DNA from: Rapana venosa
Lineage: Eukaryota; Mollusca; Gastropoda; Neogastropoda; Muricidae
Reading direction: 5' to 3'
Length of the DNA stretch: 64,000 nt
Assembly: GCA_028751875.1 (NCBI GenBank)
Contig: CM054141.1
Location: forward strand, 37,732,578-37,796,577
In this document: positions 44,200 through 56,658 of the stretch, piece after piece
Layout of the letters: the number at the start of each line of letters is the position of its first letter
Position numbering within the stretch: the first letter of the stretch is position 1
The notes under the pieces: generated by a model
The model's database searches: none
Told to the model about the DNA's origin: nothing
Seen by the model: the letters and a program-made list of their open reading frames with translations, nothing else
Translations under genes and position numbers: made by a program

Positions 44200-44945
44200 C
44201 ATTCACGTGCAGCCAGTTACAATTAATAGTTGGGTTTTTTTACAAGTTCAAATGTATACACACGCTCGCACGCACGCACACACGCACATACACACACACA
44301 TAAAGGTTGTACACTGGGCAGGGTGATTATATGATTATCACATATTTCTGTGAAAAAAGCATTGTTTTCAAAGCATTGTGTTCAAGCTAGCAGAACTCTA
44401 TGGCAGGTTTTCATCACGGAACTGTTACAAATTTGCTTGCATGAGTACTAATCATATTATCTCAATGTTAATATTCCAATTATTTCAATATAGATAATAT
44501 ATCAGTTTAAAATTAAATATAATCATGTTTTCTCTACACAAATATTATGAATCATATTATTTCAATGTAAATTATAATCTATCAAACTACTTCAATTTAA
44601 ATGATCCATAATACTATTTCATACTATTTCAATGTTAGTATATCCTCTCATAATTACATCTCTTGTAAATCCATATAATTTATCATGCTATTTCATTGTA
44701 AATATAATCTGTCATACTAAACCTCAAATGAAAATATAATCTACAACACTATCTAAATGTAAATATATGATATTTTAGTTTTCTGTCTCGTCTGAATAAT
44801 TTATGCTGCTTCAGGGTTGTGTTTTTTTCTTCGTTGCTGAGGCGATTTTGGAAATCATATACGGATGATCTCTACTCATTTCTTTTGTGATCTCTTTGGT
44901 CATAGGTTTATGTGTAGAGAGATCCACAAGAGACTTGAGTATTCT
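44200..44945. other. AT-rich unique sequence
   Basis: Recurrent ATTTCAATGTAAATATAATC-like phrases suggest an old, very degenerate tandem repeat. No gene. Confidence 0.5.
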
Positions 44946-44949
44946 ATAG

Positions 44950-45352
44950 GGTTGGTCAGTCTCTTAGCCAGTCGAATGGCTGATTGGTTGGTTCGTTGAT
45001 TGGTTGGCTGCTTAGTTGGTTGGTTCATTGATTAATTGGTTGTCTGGTTGATCAGTTGGTTCACTGGTTGGTTCATTGGTTGGTCAATTCATTGATTGGT
45101 TGGTTCGTTCGTTGATTGATTGATTGGTTGTTTCATAGACTGGTTGGTTGGCTAGCTGTTTTATCGACTGACTGGTTGGCAGGTTGATTGATTGGCAGGT
45201 TGATTGATTGGTTGGTTAGCTGGCTGGCAGGTTCAATCGTTGGTTGGTTGGTTGGTTCATCAATTGATTGGTGTGTTGGTTCATTGATTAGTTGGCTTGT
45301 TGGTTGGTTTATTGATTGGTTGGTTAGTTGTGTAATTGGCTGGTTGGTTGGG
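44950..45352 (+). repeat. Degenerate TTGG/ATTG tetranucleotide domain
   Basis: About 400 bp made of GGTTGG, TTGATTGATTGG and TTCATTGATTGG motifs. Long ORFs on both strands (Asn-Gln-Pro-Thr or Trp-Leu-Val repeats) are artefacts of it. Confidence 0.88.
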
Positions 45353-45354
45353 AA

Positions 45355-48300
45355 AAAACAAAACAAAACAAAAAAGCAATGAACACATACAGACAGAAAA
45401 TACTAAAAAAATATAAAAAAAACAACCAATTCTTAAAAAGAAGAAAAAGAAAAACAAAAGTGCAGATTTAAAGAGCTATTGGACAGACAAGAGGTTGCCA
45501 CATTATAGTAGATGACACCAAGCACGAGTTTCTTTCTGGTCCTTTATTCATAATCGTAGTCATAAACTTAGTACACAAACACCCTCAATATCAGGAATGC
45601 TTTAGTCTGAAGCACAGACTGTTCCTAAAAGTCACAAAATATGTTACAAAGATATCATATGGCCACAAAATACATCAGTAATAAAAGAAAAACCAAAAAA
45701 CTTATCAACTGAACACTTTTCAACAAAATGCAAGTTTGTCAGAGACAAAAACAAAACTAACGAAACACGGTAACATTTGGGTTAACCAATTTACCACTAC
45801 CAGTAGATTCAAGGATTGATTAATAGAAAACATATGGAAAAAGTTAGATATATGATTACAAACATGTTACTAAAGGATGAATGAATATGTGACACAGTAA
45901 AAGCACCATTTACAAGATTAATGCAGTTAAACCACCAAAGGCCTGCAAGAAAATCAAAGTGAACTGACGGACCATACAGTGAAACAAATAAAACATTAAA
46001 GAAACCAAAAGAAGAATAGCAGGGACAAAGTGAAAAAAAGAAAAGAAAAAAGTATTCTAGCAATGAACATTCCCGTATAGTAGAATATCATAAATGTAGG
46101 CTACCAGTGCTGGGGAAACAAGAAAAAGTAATTTTCTTCTTTCCCCTGACAGTACCTGAGCACGCACTTGTGAAACATATCTGAAGTCAACTAGGTGTTC
46201 AGAAATTGGGTGAATCCACCATTGCCATACCTTGCTTTGAGCAGTCCAGAGACTGCTGAGAGAAGTCTCCCAGGTAAGATAATCTACAATATATTTTTTA
46301 TCACCCCCACCACCTCCACCATCTTTGTGCAAAGCTGAACATGTTCATTATTCCATAATGTACTGAACACAGACATATAATCCAACAGCTGCGTATATCA
46401 TTATTTTCTGCACATGAATAAAAACATACATTCAAAGCGCTGTTACATTTGCAAACAATCTGGCAAAAATGGTAAGACAGAAAATGTCCACATTTTGATA
46501 CACTGCCTTTTTTATGAGGTACACACTTTCATGAAGCAAAATACGACAATAACAATCTCACTGAGCCTTTTGTTATAACTAAGACGCGAATGTAAACATG
46601 GATGCAGAAGTAAATCTGAAAAATAATCTCACTGAACTTTTTGTTATAAATGTGATGGTGTGGTAAGTAGATTACCTCCCATGCAATCAGAGCGACGTGT
46701 TACTATATTGGGACACACCTGCAAATTGTGCAGCGCTGTTTCCTTGGGTGGTGGCTAAAAACTGCCCTTTATATACACTTTGCTTTCGTGGTAAATGTAA
46801 TGTTTATGCAGCCTCTTTCTTAGAGGCCACATCCTCCCTGTTTGTACTGTGCTGCAGTCGCCGAGAAGTTGTACAGAGTTTTGGCAGATCAAATATCTCC
46901 ACTCTGTTATATAACTAAGACACAAATGTAAACATGGATGCAGAAGTAAATCTGAAAAATAATCTCACTGTATTTTTTTGGTGTAACTAAGACATAAAGG
47001 TAAACATGGATGCAGAAGTAAACATGAAAACTAACAATCTCACTGAACTTTTATTATAACTAACTTAAGGCACAACCATAAAGATGAATGCAGAAGTAAA
47101 CATGAAAACTACCTTCGTATATCACAAAACTTTATTTGAACTTTTTATTATATAACTAAGGCACCACTGTAAAGATGGATGCAGAAGTGAACATGAAAAC
47201 TAACAATCTCACTGAGCTTTTGTTATAACTGAGACACAAACTAACAATCTTGCTGAAAATTTTGTTATAACTGAGACAAAAATGTAAACAATGGATGCAG
47301 AAGTGACCATGAAAAGTAACAGAAGTGACCGTGAAAAGTAACAATCTCGAGTAACAATCTCATTGAACTTTTGTTACAACTAACTTAAGGCACAACTGTA
47401 AGGATGGATGCAGGAGTAACAATCTCATTGAACTTTTGTTACAACTAACTTAAGGCACAACTGTAAGGATGGATGCAGGAGTAACAATCTCATTGAACTT
47501 TTGTTACAACTAACTTAAGGCACAACTGTAAGGATGGATGCAGGAGTACATATGAGAACCAACAATCTTTGTATATCACAAAATTTTCATTGTAAGTAAG
47601 GCACAAATGTAACTTAAGAATAAAATTAACAGTACATGTACACAGGGACTAAACTCAGAATGGATCAACAATAAACTACCATGAGGAACATGGTCAGAAT
47701 TATTCTGAATACTTACTTATGTCACAAAAAGACAATGTACTGTATTTTCAATTTAGCTGTCCATGTGTATATCTGCGAGTCTGTTTGTTCTTGGCAAACT
47801 TTAACATAATGATCTATGGCACTGTGAAAACAATTTAAGTTTCGATTTCATTCATTCATAGGTACGGATATATGTGTGCATTTTCATGTACATCTTCACA
47901 TGTGCATGAGTGTGTGTACATGTGTATGAGCTCATACAAGTCAAAAGTGCATGTATGAATTTATGCATGATGATCAAAGGATTTGCCAGAAAAGCAAGAA
48001 ATGCACCATGCTCATAATTTGTTTAAAAACAACTGTTTCTGAAAATTTCCAATACCAAATGATCAATCAAATCATGTCTTAACATTTCATTCAAAGCAAT
48101 GAGAGCTGAATACTCTTGGTATAGATACTTCAGTATCAGCTGCCAGGGACATTATGTAAAATCAATGACAAACAGGCAAATATGTTTTTAAAAATCAGTA
48201 CACAAATGCATCAGGGAAAAACCCATAAAGTCATTAAGACAATGGCATAGAAGAAAAACACAAAACAAAAAGACTAATCTAAAATACTTTTATGTGTAAA

Positions 48301-49402
48301 CCATAATTACATAAATTAATACCATCATAATCTTGTCCCAAAAGTTGACGCTATAACCAAGAAATCAAAATCATGAACACTGCCTAAAGAGAAAAAAAAC
48401 ACATGGAAAACATATCTCCTTACAGAACTTTATATTCCATTTCCCCTGTTACCTCAGTCTGCATTAAAATCAACAAAGTACATTTTTGATATAATAATTT
48501 TTTTTAAATCCTTCAACAAGTTTGCTGACAAGTGACACAGCAGTAACTGAAAAAAACTTTAAATAATTTCAAACATGTTCCAAACTGATTCTTTAAGATA
48601 AATCTGTAAATGTATATCAAACATCACCTTAAGATGGCAAAGCAGCACACCACTAGCAGTTATTGTAAAATAGTCTGGTCCTTACACTGATTTGTCACAG
48701 CATATCCCGTCCAAACTTCAACAGCACACTAGTGATAGTTGCTTGAAAATATTCTGATCCTTGAGCCTTATATGTCACTGTTTACCAAATTGCAGCTCAC
48801 TATTGGTAGAACATTCTGGTCCTTATCACTAACCTGTCATTGTATTACTATACCAAACCACAGTCCCCAGGATTTCTCAGCAGCACATCTCTGGTAGGTA
48901 TTTTGGAATATTTTGATCCATAAGATTTAATCTATCAATATAAATCAAAGACATTCTTACCCTCGAGTTAAGATGATTATTAGCCAGATTTCTGACCCAC
49001 AGAAAAGTTCTCATAGTGTGGTAAGACATTCCCAAACACCAATACAGAGCTAATGCATTCATGATTGCTGTTAAAAAAAATTATGTAAGATTTTTGTTCT
49101 TGGCAGTGTTATGTTTTACTCACTATGTGCAGTCTATTTAGAGGCCTCATATGAACACTTAGCATACATCATGAGTGGAAAGTTGAGCCAATATCCTAAA
49201 AAAAACAAAACAACCAACAACAACAACAAAAACACACACACAAAAACCAGACATTTCTAAAGGGATACACAAAATGAGACAGTCAAAACGAAACACAACA
49301 AAATCGGTCAGAAATTCAGCTAAAAATGCCACCTTATGCGAGATCTGACATTTTACATGTGTGTATACACACACACACACAACTCAAACCACAACCTGCA
49401 CC
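45355..49402 (-). other. PFAS: 3' flank of PFAS, possibly including a long 3' UTR
   Basis: About 4 kb of AT-rich DNA free of SINEs. It contains the degenerate repeat domain at 46.5-47.6 kb and several minus-strand AATAAA signals (for example complementary to 45543-45548). Which polyadenylation site is used cannot be decided from sequence. Confidence 0.45.
46540..47580 (+). repeat. Degenerate ~65-90-bp tandem repeat domain
   Basis: Repeated blocks AACAATCTCACTGAACTTTT, GTTATAACTAA, GGCACAA, GTAAACATGGATGCAGAAGT. Near 47350-47540 three almost identical 65-bp units occur with GTTACAACTAACTTAAGGC. It lies downstream (3' side) of PFAS. Confidence 0.85.
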
Positions 49403-49719
49403 TCAGCACTGCTCACCACCGACACACCACTGGTAGGCGTTCTGGAACATTCTGATCCAGGGAGAGAACTGAAGCCGCTTCCTCATGTCGCCGGGCATCC
49501 AAGGACACTGCCACGGCAGCACACAGCGCTCCGGGTGCGGCATGACAGCCAGGTGACGGCCGTCCTCCGAGCACAGGCCCGCCAGCCCCTCAGGGGACCC
49601 GTTAGGGTTGAGGGGGTAGGCGCTGGTGGCCTTCCCTTCGTCGTCCACATAGTGCAGGACTGCCAGGTTCTGATCGTGGATGCGGGTCTGTACAGCCTCG
49701 TTCTTCAACACGAACTTGC
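49403..49719 (-). CDS. PFAS: PFAS last exon (amidotransferase His-Glu, stop)
   Basis: 317 bp from the proximal acceptor ctactccag to TGA. Encodes YPLNPNGSPEGLAGLCSED, AVMPHPERC and SPWIRMFQNAYQW. Two further in-frame acceptors lie 54 and 108 bp upstream (exon starting at 49773 or 49827). The proximal one gives the conserved length. Confidence 0.92.
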
Positions 49720-52700
49720 CTGGAGTAGAAAATATGTGGGTTATTTCAGCCTCACTCTTGAACACGAACTTGCCTGGAGTAGAAAATATGTGGGTTATTT
49801 CAGCCTCATTCTTGAACACGAACTTGCCTGGAATTGATAATTTTGTGGGTTATTTTGAGGGGGGGTTTTTGTTGTTTTTTTGTTGAGGTAAATAATGTGT
49901 GTGTGTGTGTGTGTGTGTGAGTTTGTGTGTGTGTGTGTGTGTGAGTGTGTGTGTGTGCATGCATGAATGCATGGTTGTGTATGTGTGTGCATGTGTGTGT
50001 GTTGTATTTGTGAGCCTGCGTGCACCTCTACGCTTACGATCAAGTATGAAGGGAAGAATGCATCTAGCTTTTATTCAAAAAGGGTATAGTTCCCTGTTTG
50101 ATGCCTCAACTAAATACTGAAAAAAGAACAGACTTTGATCAAATCGTAACATTCCAAATGCAATGCAAATAATGAAACAAATATATATATAAAGAGCACA
50201 TTCTACTGTGAAAGAGCCTTGAACGATAGCAGAACACGACACAAATAGGCACACACACACACATCACATGGGGGGGAAAGCGAGTACTCTGACCACAGAG
50301 CTATCCCGTCCCCAATAAAGCTATATACACCAGCATATATCCCACATAGTGAGGGTTCAAGAGCAACAGCCGTGAAGTTTACTGTCAAATGATAGTACCC
50401 CAGAGAGACAAGAGACTGACCTTCTCCATGCGACACCCACATGCCAAACACCGTCCCCTCCATGCCCTGCAGCATGAGGGCAGGGCTGGCTCCCACCCGC
50501 ACCGTCACAAACCGCGACTCGTAGCGCTGCGAAGTGTTGTGGTCCAGCAACACTCCTTGTGCGGTTTGGTCAGTGCCTGCAAACACATAACGACATATAT
50601 GACCTCTACGTTACTGCCTGTACACACACATGCAATCTACATCATCTCTATATTAGTGCCTGCATACATACAGTGCCTGTGTACACTGTATACAGCTTAG
50701 AATAATGTCTTAATTTCAGGCACAGGATAGCCTCGTGGTTTGAGCATTGAGCTCGTGATCTGATGGCCTGGGTTCAAGCCACCACTAAAGCACCTATGTG
50801 AGGGGATTTTTCCTCTGGAGTTAACATCAATACCAACTTTACTCTTTCAAAGTCCCCAAAGAGAAAGAGAGAGGGGGAGGAAAGTCCAAATTACACAAAG
50901 AGAAGTTTGCACTGACTACAAAGGCTTTACACTACACTACACACCACACCACACCACAATCTACCACACCACACCACATCACACTACACTACACACCCTA
51001 CCACACCACACCACACAACACTACACTACACCACACAACACTACACTACACCACACCACACACCACACCACACCACACACACTACACTACACAACACTAC
51101 ACTACACTACACTACACCACTACACCTCAACACAAGAACACAAATTGAATATTTCATTTAAATACTACACGGTACAATCCAATGACATTTTTTACAGTCC
51201 CGCACACACCACAAAGACCACATCAGAACTGTCACCTTGTCCAACACAGCATATATAACCAACCACACAACAACACGACACGATACAAAACAGAACAACA
51301 CACAATACAACACAATGTAAACCCATGCAACGCAACTCACCTGAGTCTTCAGCAGGTCCCACCCAGCCCAGCAGGGCCATCAGCTGACAGCCGTTACACA
51401 CGCCCAGACTGAAGGTGTTGCAGCGGGATTTGAACCGACGCAGTTCCTCACTCACCACTTTGTTGAACCGCGCTGTAGCCGCCCACCCTGCCCACCCACC
51501 CATACAGGTATTTGAGAAAATGTCGCAAATGATGACATCTTATCTTTGAAATTGTTGTGAAAATGTTGCCAATGCTGAAATCTTTTAAACTGTGAAAATG
51601 TCGCAAATGCTGGTGTCTTTAAAATTGCTGTTGCAAAAATGATGCCAATGCTGTTGCAAAAATGATGCCAATGCTGATAATTATCTTTAAAATTGGTGTG
51701 AAAATGTCGCAAATACTGATATCTTGAAATTGTTGTGAAAATGTCACCAAAGCTGGTATCTTTTTCATGCACTCACAAGAATTCAGCAGAATTTATCACT
51801 TTAAGTAGTATGCTTTTCTCTTCCCTAGAACAATGTGGTCAATAACTGTGGCAAAAAGTTACTGATTAACAAAAAATATTCCTCACTGCTTATGGTATAA
51901 AAAAAAAAAGGAAGGATACTGTACAGCAATATTTCGACAATACCTTTACCACTACATTTAAATGCATGCCATAGTATCTTGACAGTGTGTGTTTGTTTTG
52001 TGGGCTTTTATCTAGATGAAAAAGGCATCTCTACTCTTGACTAAACATTTATCTATGACTGAACATTTCTTCTGTTTTTGTTGCACTGCGTATATATGTG
52101 AATTTTTTTTTTAATCACTTTTGTTTTCTTTTGAAGAAATGTCCCATTTGTTCTACATCAAATTTAACTTATCTGTCTGCTGAAAATGAACTGGTTGTCA
52201 AAGCATCACTGTTATAAGATACATGCTCTTGTTTCCTACAATCACGTTCTTGGTCATTTTATACATGAAAAACAGGCAGTACCTACAGTTGTGACAGTAC
52301 ACTGTCATTAAATGCCAGTATGCACATGACTCTCTCTCTTCTTCAATGAACAACTGTTTGGGTTTTTAAAAACTTAATTTCCTTTCAATCTAAACTTGGC
52401 ATATTCATTAGCGTTATGATGTGATCACTGATACACGTGGTATGTCAAAAAGCGCTCCCACCCATGCCTCAAAGTTCTCTTCAAGAAATTTAAGATGCTT
52501 TGACTTTGACTAAGATTTTACTTATATGTGTACCAAAACATGTGGCTCTTAGTATGGATACATCTACACGTTTCTCTGGCAATCATGGAATGATACATGA
52601 CGTACTGTGAACAACTGAATTCAGTGACTGTTTATACTGTCCTATCCAATCCAATCATGTTGTCTATAGCCCTGCCAACCACAGAGGCCATATCGGGGCT

Positions 52701-55700
52701 GCCACTTTGTCCATGTTTTAAATTGTTGATACTGTCAGGGCTGTTGTCTAGTTACTACTGTTATAATTAATACTGGCATTTTTTGTTACTAATACTATTG
52801 CTACAATTTTTTTAATATTAATTCATGTACTTATTTTTGGTATTCCATACATTATTATTATATTATTTATTATTCCATATCTTTATTTAAACCACAATTA
52901 AATATTTATCCTCTTCTGGTTGATGTACTTCTATTCATCAATTAATTAATTTTTTTTTTTAAAGTCTACACAGGCTTCCATGAAGCAGACGCAAACTCAC
53001 CTTTAGCGAGCCACACACATCAGCATAGCTGAATCCCCCCACAAAAGCGACACCTCGGAATGCGTCAAGTGTGGCGGCACCATCCATTAAGTCTTGCATG
53101 TTGATGTCCCAGGGTTCAAACCCAGCCATGCTGAAGGCCGCTGCCATCTCCCTGTCTCCGTTGCTTCCCTCTTCTCGAATGATGGCCACGCGGGGAACCA
53201 CACCTGGAATATCACTGCTGTTTTCTAATCTGCTTGAAGAAATGTGCGATTTTTTTTTCCATATTGAGTTCAATATCATTTCTGTGTAAATTATTGACAT
53301 ATCTGACGAGTTAAATTTTTCTTTGGGTTTTGGAGTTTTTTAGCGTTTTTTTTCCTTTGGCTCTTCTCCTCAATTTATAGTTTGCACATCAACAGACATC
53401 TCATACAGGATAACTGTCAGTGTCCTATTTTTCAACATAATCTATTTACAGCTAGTTTGTTTCGTTATTCAAATACGCTTAGCAATAACATACATGAAGA
53501 AATAATAATAATAAAACACCCTCACACAAATAAGGAGAACGCGCGCACACACACAGAGAGAAAAAAATGTACACACAACACACACATGGATGTAAAAAAG
53601 CACATATGTGCTTATTCATTATCCTCGAAATAAAAGAATTTGTCATTGTCACACAACACACACATACACACACAAACATCGTGACACCTCTACTCACTAT
53701 CAACTTTGGCAAAGGCTGGCACATTGGGGTCAAAGGGAAGCCTGTATGGAGGGGACAGTCGGTTTTTCAGCCCAGCCTGCTCCGCCTCCACGCAATGCGG
53801 GTTGGCTTGGCGTCGCTCAAGCACAAAGCTGGTCTCTTCCCACGTGTCACGCAGTTCATGCATTGGTGCCTCCAACACCAGACTGCCGTTCACCGATATT
53901 TTCACCTGTCACAGTAGCAGAATATTCAGCGCTTTGTGTGACCCTGACAGATGTTGTAATCTATGTATTTTCTCTCCTCTTTTTGTTATGAGATAAGTTG
54001 GTCATATGAATGACTTCAGCAACTTTTCTCTTTGTCTAAAAAACAAAACAAAAAAATGAAGAGCAGTTCACTTTTTTTTTCAAAGGAAGACAAAAAGTAA
54101 GTACACTAAAAACTGTTTATTCCATTAACAAAAAATCTTAGAAAAAAGTTAATTAATTCGCCCCCCCCCTCTCACAGAGAATGAGTATGAGAAGAAGAAA
54201 AGAATGAAGATTGAAAGATAAGTGAGAGACTAAGGAAAGATGGATGAATATGTGTAATTCATGGGAATGAACCATGTTAATTTTTTTTTTTTAAAGTTTC
54301 CAACTTCAAGCAGGCAATTTACAAGCATATGCATTAGAGCATGAGCATGCCAGCAGGAGTGCACACATTAGCAAGTGCTTACATTCATGGGTGTACATAT
54401 CCATACGTGAGAGTAGATGTGCACATATAACCATGTACGTTAAAATGTAGATGAAATGTCCACACTCCTAAATTTAAGTCTGTTCAAGCTGAACAAACAC
54501 AAACATTTTAGATATGATGTACATGCTAAATGTCTTTTCCATGCAATAAAAATGACATGTGACTCTGCCGAAGGCTCTTGGCAGACACATTCCAGCTTCA
54601 GAGCAGCTCATGACCAACCGAGCCTTGGACCCCTCTTGGTGGAGGATGCCGAACACTACTAGTGTTGCTATCACGCTGGTCATCCTTGCCCATGACGTGT
54701 TCCCCACAGCTTGAGGCTGTGCCCACCCTGCCCCATGAAGAGAACACCCTCTTTAACGTGACGTGGAGGTCCAACTACGGGGGTCACTCCCAACCCAAGA
54801 CAGCAGTTCTTCACCGAGTGAACATACAACCTCCATCACATCTTTGATACTGCAATGTATGTATGTATGTATGTTTGTCCGTCGTGTCCGACGATGACCT
54901 CCACAACAGCAGAGGAGGCAGCTGCTGTTTTGGAAACTGGGCAGAAATTTGATTATAGTGGAGATGCCTTGCCCACGTTACATCCCCACTCTCTCGGCCA
55001 AGTGGGCATAAGGACAGTCAGCGTTGGAGATGTTCTCCAAAGGCCAACCAGCCCCCAGGGCTGCAGCACATAAGAACTGTGCCAGTCAAGCCTCCTAGTC
55101 AGAGAGTCATAGTCGATCACTAAAGACTAAGCTGTAAAGTGGAATTCCATGAGTGGGAAAGCCACAGGTCATACAGCCTCTCACTTTGCTGTTGCCCCCA
55201 GCGTAAATGGTTTAATCAAGAACTGTGATAAAGCCCAGGCGCTGACGGCAGGATACTGCAATAAACTGCACCTACACCCCGCAGCGTACTTACTTGTGGT
55301 ACTTGTGCAGCATTCCTAGCCAGGGACGAACCAATGAGGCAACAGTCAACGCCTGCTCTTTTGAAGTCCTCCAGCACACTGGCTGTGTCCCCTTTCCTGG
55401 TCTCCAACACAAGCCCCACCTCTTCAGCAAACAGGGCCTCAATGGGGCTGACTGCAACAAAATGCAGCATGCAAGTCACCAATGTTGCCTGCTGTCAAAT
55501 AATGCTTCCATTCATATCTCTCAATTCAGCAGAGTAAAATGCACAGGATTAAGTCACTACACCTACTGCTAGGATTTACTCACATTCCTGGAACTTTATT
55601 CATACTCCTGGGACTTTATGCACATATTCCTAGGATTTCAATCATGTTCCTAAGACTTTTTGCATATTCCTGGGACTGTGTTCATATTCCTAGGACTTTA

Positions 55701-56624
55701 CTCGTATTCCTTGGACTTTGCATTCCTAGGACTTTATTTGCATATTTATGAGACTTTCTTCGTATTCCTAAAACTTTATTTGTATTCCTAAGGTCTTCAT
55801 TTGCATATTCCTGAGACTTTATTCCTAGGACTTTATTTGCATAATCCTGGGACTTAATTTGCATATTCCTAGGCCTTTATTTGTATATTTTGGGGATCGT
55901 ACTTGTATTCCTAGGAATTTTCTCGTATTCCTGAGACTTCATGTGCATTCCTATGACTGATATTTTCCAACCTTTTTTCCCCTAATCATAATAAAAACAC
56001 TAAAAAGACTTCTTGACATTCTTCCAGGCATCACAACAAATGAAGTAATCTTCAACAGAGTGTAATGATGGTCTTCACAAGCAACTTAGTCACCTTGAAA
56101 GTCTTTTTTCTTTTTTTAACAATTTAAAACCTTTTGTTTGTTTGTTTGTTTGTTCCTTGGCTAGAGCTCTGGGGTTCACCAATGTTAAGATGTTGATTGT
56201 TGTGTATGCGACTGTTTTGGCCTACCATACACACACACATACACACACACACACTGTACGCATAAGTGCACAAACACACACACCCTCTATGCATGAATGC
56301 ACAAACACACACAAACACACACACAGCACACACTGTATGCATGAGTGCACAAACACACACACTCTGTGCATGAATGCACAAACACACACAAACACACACA
56401 CAACAGACACACTATGCATGAGTGCACAAACACACACACACACTGTATGCATGAGTGCACAAACACACACAACACACTGTATGCATAAGTGCACAAACAC
56501 ACACACACACAACACACTGTATGCATAAGTGCACAAACACACACACACACTGTATGCATGAGTGCACAAACACACACACACACAACAAACTGTATGCATA
56601 AGTGCACAAACACACACACAAACC

Positions 56625-56658
<34 letters not shown>

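Noticed and set aside
45133..45382. Asn/Pro/Thr-rich or Trp/Leu-rich ORFs
   Set aside because: TTGG/ATTG tetranucleotide repeats on both strands.
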